Below, one piece after another: positions 59,652-64,000 of a stretch of 64,000 bases of DNA (its first letter is position 1; the number at the start of each line of letters is the position of its first letter). A program made the translations under genes and the position numbers. Source of the DNA: Pholiota molesta (Eukaryota > Basidiomycota > Agaricomycetes > Agaricales > Strophariaceae); the NCBI GenBank assembly GCA_014925825.1, contig JACGCK010000123.1, positions 1 to 64,000 of the forward strand. The letters run 5' to 3'. The notes beneath the pieces are model-generated. The model did not search any database. It was not told where the DNA came from and saw nothing but the letters and a program-made list of their open reading frames with translations.

Positions 59652-62600
59652 ACAGAGTCTCTCTTCAATTAATGACAATGATGTTCATTCAGCCCTTTGA
59701 ATTCCTTTTTTCTGTTGTTATCATTATCTTCGTTTTGACCTTGGACTACATTGTTGCATGCATTTTCTTCCTCGTGTTTATTACATTTTTCATCCATTCG
59801 TCTCATGCACCCATAATCAACCTCATTCATCACCTTTCATCATGCATTTCGTTCGCATTGCATCGCACAATAAAGTACTTATACTATTGCATCCCCTCTA
59901 TTCGCACTCGCATTTTTACGACCCCCTCCACGAGCGATCTTACAACTTATGCCTTACGCTCTATCACCTCGCGATACCCATCCATCCTCTAATCCGCACA
60001 CCTACCACCACATCTATCCCCTTGACACACACAGCAACACACTTACACGACGACGGCATTACTCCATCCATATATTAGCATACTATTCTATTTAACTTAT
60101 ACTGCACACCCATAGCATAGTACATCCAACACTCGATCAACTGCAATTAGATATCACAGCATGTCAATATACAACTTCATTGTTCAGACAATTCGTCAGA
60201 ACCCTTCTTTTTGACCGTGCCGCTGCCGCACTAGGCTGCACAGCGTTGCATCGCACATGCCACTCGAAAACAACGTCGCTGTGACGATGATCGTGCACGT
60301 AAGTAAATTACGCTCGCGCGTTTGCAATGCGCGCGCTTGAACTAATTAACTGTGTATGTTGCATTACCGTGCTCGTCTCAAATGACTACAGCGGCTACCG
60401 ATGATCGTGCGCTACCACGTTTGGGATAAACAGAGTGCTCGTAGCGACGAATTTATTATGAAATTCGCTCGTGCGGATGTGGCGTTGTATGCTACACGGC
60501 CAGGCTTAGAGCAATTCACATCGAACGCCCGGAAAGAAAGTCTATGACGAAGAATTGGAAGGCACCTTTCGGGTAGATATCCATCCTCATGGTGGCATCG
60601 ATGGTTTAGAAATTGCACACACAAAGATAGATTTAATTTGAAAGGCAAAGGCTCATCGTACTTGAGAACAGCATTACATCGTACAGGGCACCAAGAGCAA
60701 TTACTTATCGTCATAAATTAGATATATTACGAGAAGAAACTACTTCGAGGTGATCTGCATAAGCTAAGGCTTAAGCTCGTCGAACGGCGCTCGGAATCGA
60801 CGCCGCGGAACTTGAAACTCGAATTTATTCGTAAGGTGCGCGGATGCCTAAATACAACGTCGTAATTTCAGTAATCTAAGCAATGGATTTGTAGTCGTAC
60901 TCTAAACTAACTTGGTGTGCAGCCTATGTGGTGTATTGTTCGTTTAGTGTATTCCCCTCAGCTCTGTTAAGTGTTCAGATTTCGAAGATTATGATCCACT
61001 GTTAAATATTCCTTCTCTAAGCTTGTAGTGCTGTAACTGATAGTGCGCTTGAGTATCTTGGACTGCTAACGACAGGAATCAGCGTAATGGGAATCTCAGG
61101 AAACTATCCAAGTTCCTGGAGACCCGTTGTGTACAATAAGTCTGAGTCTGTACCAGGAGATCCCGTCCTCGAATTACGCCAACTTCGTATTCATTCCCGA
61201 CGCGCAATGAGTTAAGGACAGGCTTACTTGATGCTCCAATCTAATCTCGTTACCCTCATCATCCGACGCGCGCTCCTTAGATACAAATTGGCATCTGGAG
61301 AATGGGCTCTGAATTACCAGGTGTTAGGCAAACTGGCGCTCACGCTATGCCTAAAGACGGATCTCGCATCCCCGAAGCCTCGGCGACGTCTGAAGAAGGA
61401 AAATGAGCTCGTGCAATTGGGCGTAGTAAGGTGCGATAATGCAGGCCGAATCATCAGCCAAATACACGACCGCGATCGTTCAGATATTCACCGGCAGTTA
61501 TCAAATCAGTGGCTCAAACGGGGCGATATGCGAGGAAAGATTTGGAGACTCCGACAGGAGCAAAATCAAACGTGTGCGAGTGAAACGCAACAGCGAACGC
61601 AGACCGTTCTAGCGATATCCGACCCGTACGTCCCGCCAAGTTCGAAGACGTCAAGGAGAATGGTTCGGACTGTTGGGCTGTACGTATGGCATAATTGGGC
61701 ATAACCTTTGAGGTCTGCATGACGGGTAGAGCAGAAAACGCCGAATCCAGTGTGATTCAAATGCGGAGTTGATTTCAGTGTCCAGGAGTGGCACTTACGA
61801 CCCAGACAACTGTTGACTGTATCAAACGTGCAAGTGATACTAGTCTTTTCTCGTGTTTTCGTAAACTGCTGAAAGGATTGGATCATGGTCCATGATAGTT
61901 TGCGACAAAGCGGTACCATGATCTTACTGCGCCCATATACTTACCGCTCTATTCGGCGGTGCTTAAACTTGGATGGGCGCCACCGCCTGTCCGACTGGAC
62001 GCGTCAAGGGGTCAAAGATCTTATTTGAGCCTGCTCTGCACAAATGAGACGCCATATATACAAGATGATCCATGATTAGGCCTCACGCGGGGGCGACGAC
62101 ACCGGAAATGTAATTAATTTAAACAGAAACATAGATAGACCAGGAGAGACTTCAACTTAAAGGCTTTCTTAGATAGTCGGTGAGTAATTTAATAGGTACT
62201 GTGAAGGGAACAATGAGACGTCAAAGTTTGGCCGGAATCATTCATGAACTACAAAGTCGCTAGGTGCGTTCACGGTTGTAGACGGCGCATTTCCACTCAA
62301 TTCCCTTCGGGATTCGGCCATATGTAATGATATCCGAAGGTCCTACCTTGTGACTAAATAGATGATAAGAAAAGAAGATAGGAAATTTTGACTTATGGCA
62401 GTATTAGTTACTCCTCCTACTTTCATGGATAAGGCCTGGCCGAGTCAGACCGACAATACATTTATACAGGACTCGGCGCCTCAGAGATGTATGCAGAAAC
62501 GCTTCTTTCAATCAAGTGACTAGTAATTTTTTGGGTCATACCAGAATGTGGATAAGTATATCCCTTTGGAGCTTTTAGCAAGAGTATATGTGAAGACAGA

Positions 62601-64000
62601 ATCAGGCGGTAGTAGTCAGGAGAAATATCATATAATTAGGCACTAAGCATTTTGGAGATCTGTAGTTGAGCATTTGGACTTCTAGGGTGTTCTAGGGTCC
62701 TCTAGATAAATTGAAAACATACTTACTGAGTCCTTGTTTGGGCTTGAAGCAGCAGACATTAGATGGGCAACGTGTATTTGATCAGACTTTGCGATTCTGC
62801 GAACGCCACAGCACGCCACAACGCTTTTCCAGAAATTTTACCGAATCCCGATTTGTGAAGCAAAGATCGTTTACCCTCCTCAAGAAATGGAGCACAATAT
62901 TGGGAGCGGAGTGCCATATGTGCCATATTCGAGTAGTTTTCCGATGCGCCTGTGCTGATAGCTCGAATCTCGTAGCGAGTTGGTAGCGAGTAAATTAAAC
63001 ATCATTTTCGCTCAACAGTATTTGATTGTAAAAAGAAACACGACCATTGTCGCAACCCCCACAAAGCGTCTAAATTCAAGAAAAAACCAACTACATTGCC
63101 TGCGTCATTTTTTACCATTCCTGAAATCTGTGAACGAATGATTTCTGATCATGACAATCGTTTGACGGTGCGGTATAAATTGCGCAGCAAAGACACGACT
63201 TGCAAAGGAAGAAAGTTATACCTGGGAGGGAATGCTTGCTGCCGAAGAAAATAGCGAGATCAATCATGGATAGCCGTGAAAACATTGTGGTTCAGTCTGG
63301 TTCAGTTCCGTTGCTCCATGAACTCGATGAATAACAATTGAGCTCAACACTGGCAATATGAATCTGATAACAGCTGTTGATTGAAATAACTCCCCCAATA
63401 AAACTGCACAGTGACTCAAAAATCAAATATATCTATGCCAACACCTGCGCTGGTAAGTTTGGACCCCCCAGGCCGTTGGTGCGTCCTGACGCGTCTTGGT
63501 ATGTACATATGTGCATACGCGGCGGGAACGGTATGGGTTGATCGTGATGCACATTTTTGTTTGATCGGGAATGATCCGTTTGATCCGTTGATGATTCGGA
63601 ATGGGGAGCTGTGAGCCTGTGACCCGGAGTAACATCAAATGACACACTTAATTCTTTTAAAATTAGTTTCCAAAAATGACTACTATTTGGGTAAAATTTT
63701 GCGGCAGCATGCCGGCGGGAGTTGGTGGGTATAAACTGAGGCGGTTATGGGTGATACAAGAATTCAGACCGAATTGTGCCTTTCGAAAATTCCAGAACTT
63801 TTACGGATGGCTTGTTACAGAAAATTTGCGTAAGGCTCACTTATGATTATCACTACGGTATCGGAATCTTTTGTGAGCATTAAAGGAATGATAGAGCAGT
63901 TTTTAGGCGCGATGCACAATGTAGCGCCGGAGTTCCGCCTGAGCAGATCCCACAATCCAGATGTATACAGTATGGATTTCGTAGTGATTATCAGAAGATA
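59652..64000. other. Right-end region without a recognised gene
   Basis: About 4.3 kb. The first 500 bp is pyrimidine-rich and probably includes the cyclin 3' UTR. A 158-codon frame at 61228-61704 (+) is Arg/Lys/Gln-rich in its second half (KPRRRLKKENELVQLG, DRDRSDIHRQLSNQW) but has no domain I know. The rest is AT-rich, with short frames only. Confidence 0.3.

Noticed and set aside
1..64000. CRISPR arrays, operons, Shine-Dalgarno sites, bacterial terminators
   Set aside because: The window is clearly eukaryotic (spliced genes, eukaryotic complexes); no regularly spaced short repeats were seen.
1..64000. tRNA or rRNA genes
   Set aside because: GTTCGA-like words near 8794 and 45243 lack matching A-box and cloverleaf arms; no rRNA stretch recognised.

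Overview
This window is nuclear DNA of a filamentous basidiomycete, most likely an Agaricomycete. The genes are split by many short introns of about 42-70 nt, nearly all GT-AG with a few GC-AG. The conserved genes are eukaryotic housekeeping genes (CUL4, UTP18, PSD1, a WDR59/Mtc5-type SEA-complex subunit, a G-alpha subunit, a Pho80/Clg1-type cyclin). The accessory genes (an alpha-type kinase and an rve-like integrase) belong to families that are expanded in mushrooms. Exon models were built by hand: reading phase was checked across every intron and compared with remembered family motifs. No database was searched.

Layout. 0.5-1.3 kb: a frame-broken member of a repeat-motif family. 2.7-3.9 kb (-): a GPALPP-motif/DUF3752 protein, head-to-head with a small SLOG-like gene at 4.2-4.8 kb (+). 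5.1-8.0 kb (-): CUL4, complete in architecture but with two one-base frame breaks. 8.9-9.7 kb and 10.8-11.6 kb (+): two more repeat-motif genes. 15.3-16.9 kb (-): a G-alpha gene that seems to lack its C-terminal helix. 19.2-23.3 kb (-): two tandem S10 serine carboxypeptidases, the second head-to-head with the WDR59/Mtc5-like gene (23.5-28.6 kb, +). 29.7-31.9 kb (+): mitochondrial phosphatidylserine decarboxylase. 32.5-34.9 kb (-): UTP18. 35-45 kb: a gene-poor stretch with a 943-bp foldback element at 38.4-39.3 kb. 45.2-52.4 kb: inverted repeats enclose an intact alpha-kinase gene (-) and an intact DDE integrase-like gene (+). 55.2-59.7 kb (+): a very large Clg1/Pho80-type cyclin. 59.7-64 kb: no recognised gene.

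Two candidates for an undescribed system stand out. First, three neighbouring genes share a 15-residue motif, [FIY]-x-G-x-Q-x-[FY]-x3-[VM]-x-[NTD]-x-N, in ten copies in all. All three have a TATA box 70-100 bp before the start. It looks like a stacking, Asn-ladder (beta-solenoid or amyloid-like) family. Second, a roughly 7.2-kb inverted-repeat unit encloses a divergently transcribed alpha-kinase/integrase pair around a duplicated 228-bp promoter module, with a candidate target-site duplication outside it. It could be a mobile element with a kinase as cargo or partner.

Caveat: five separate one-base losses interrupt coding frames between 0.5 and 9.5 kb. Every multi-exon gene to the right of that stretch reads through cleanly, apart from the G-alpha 3' end. 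Local consensus errors are the simplest explanation, but real decay is not excluded.
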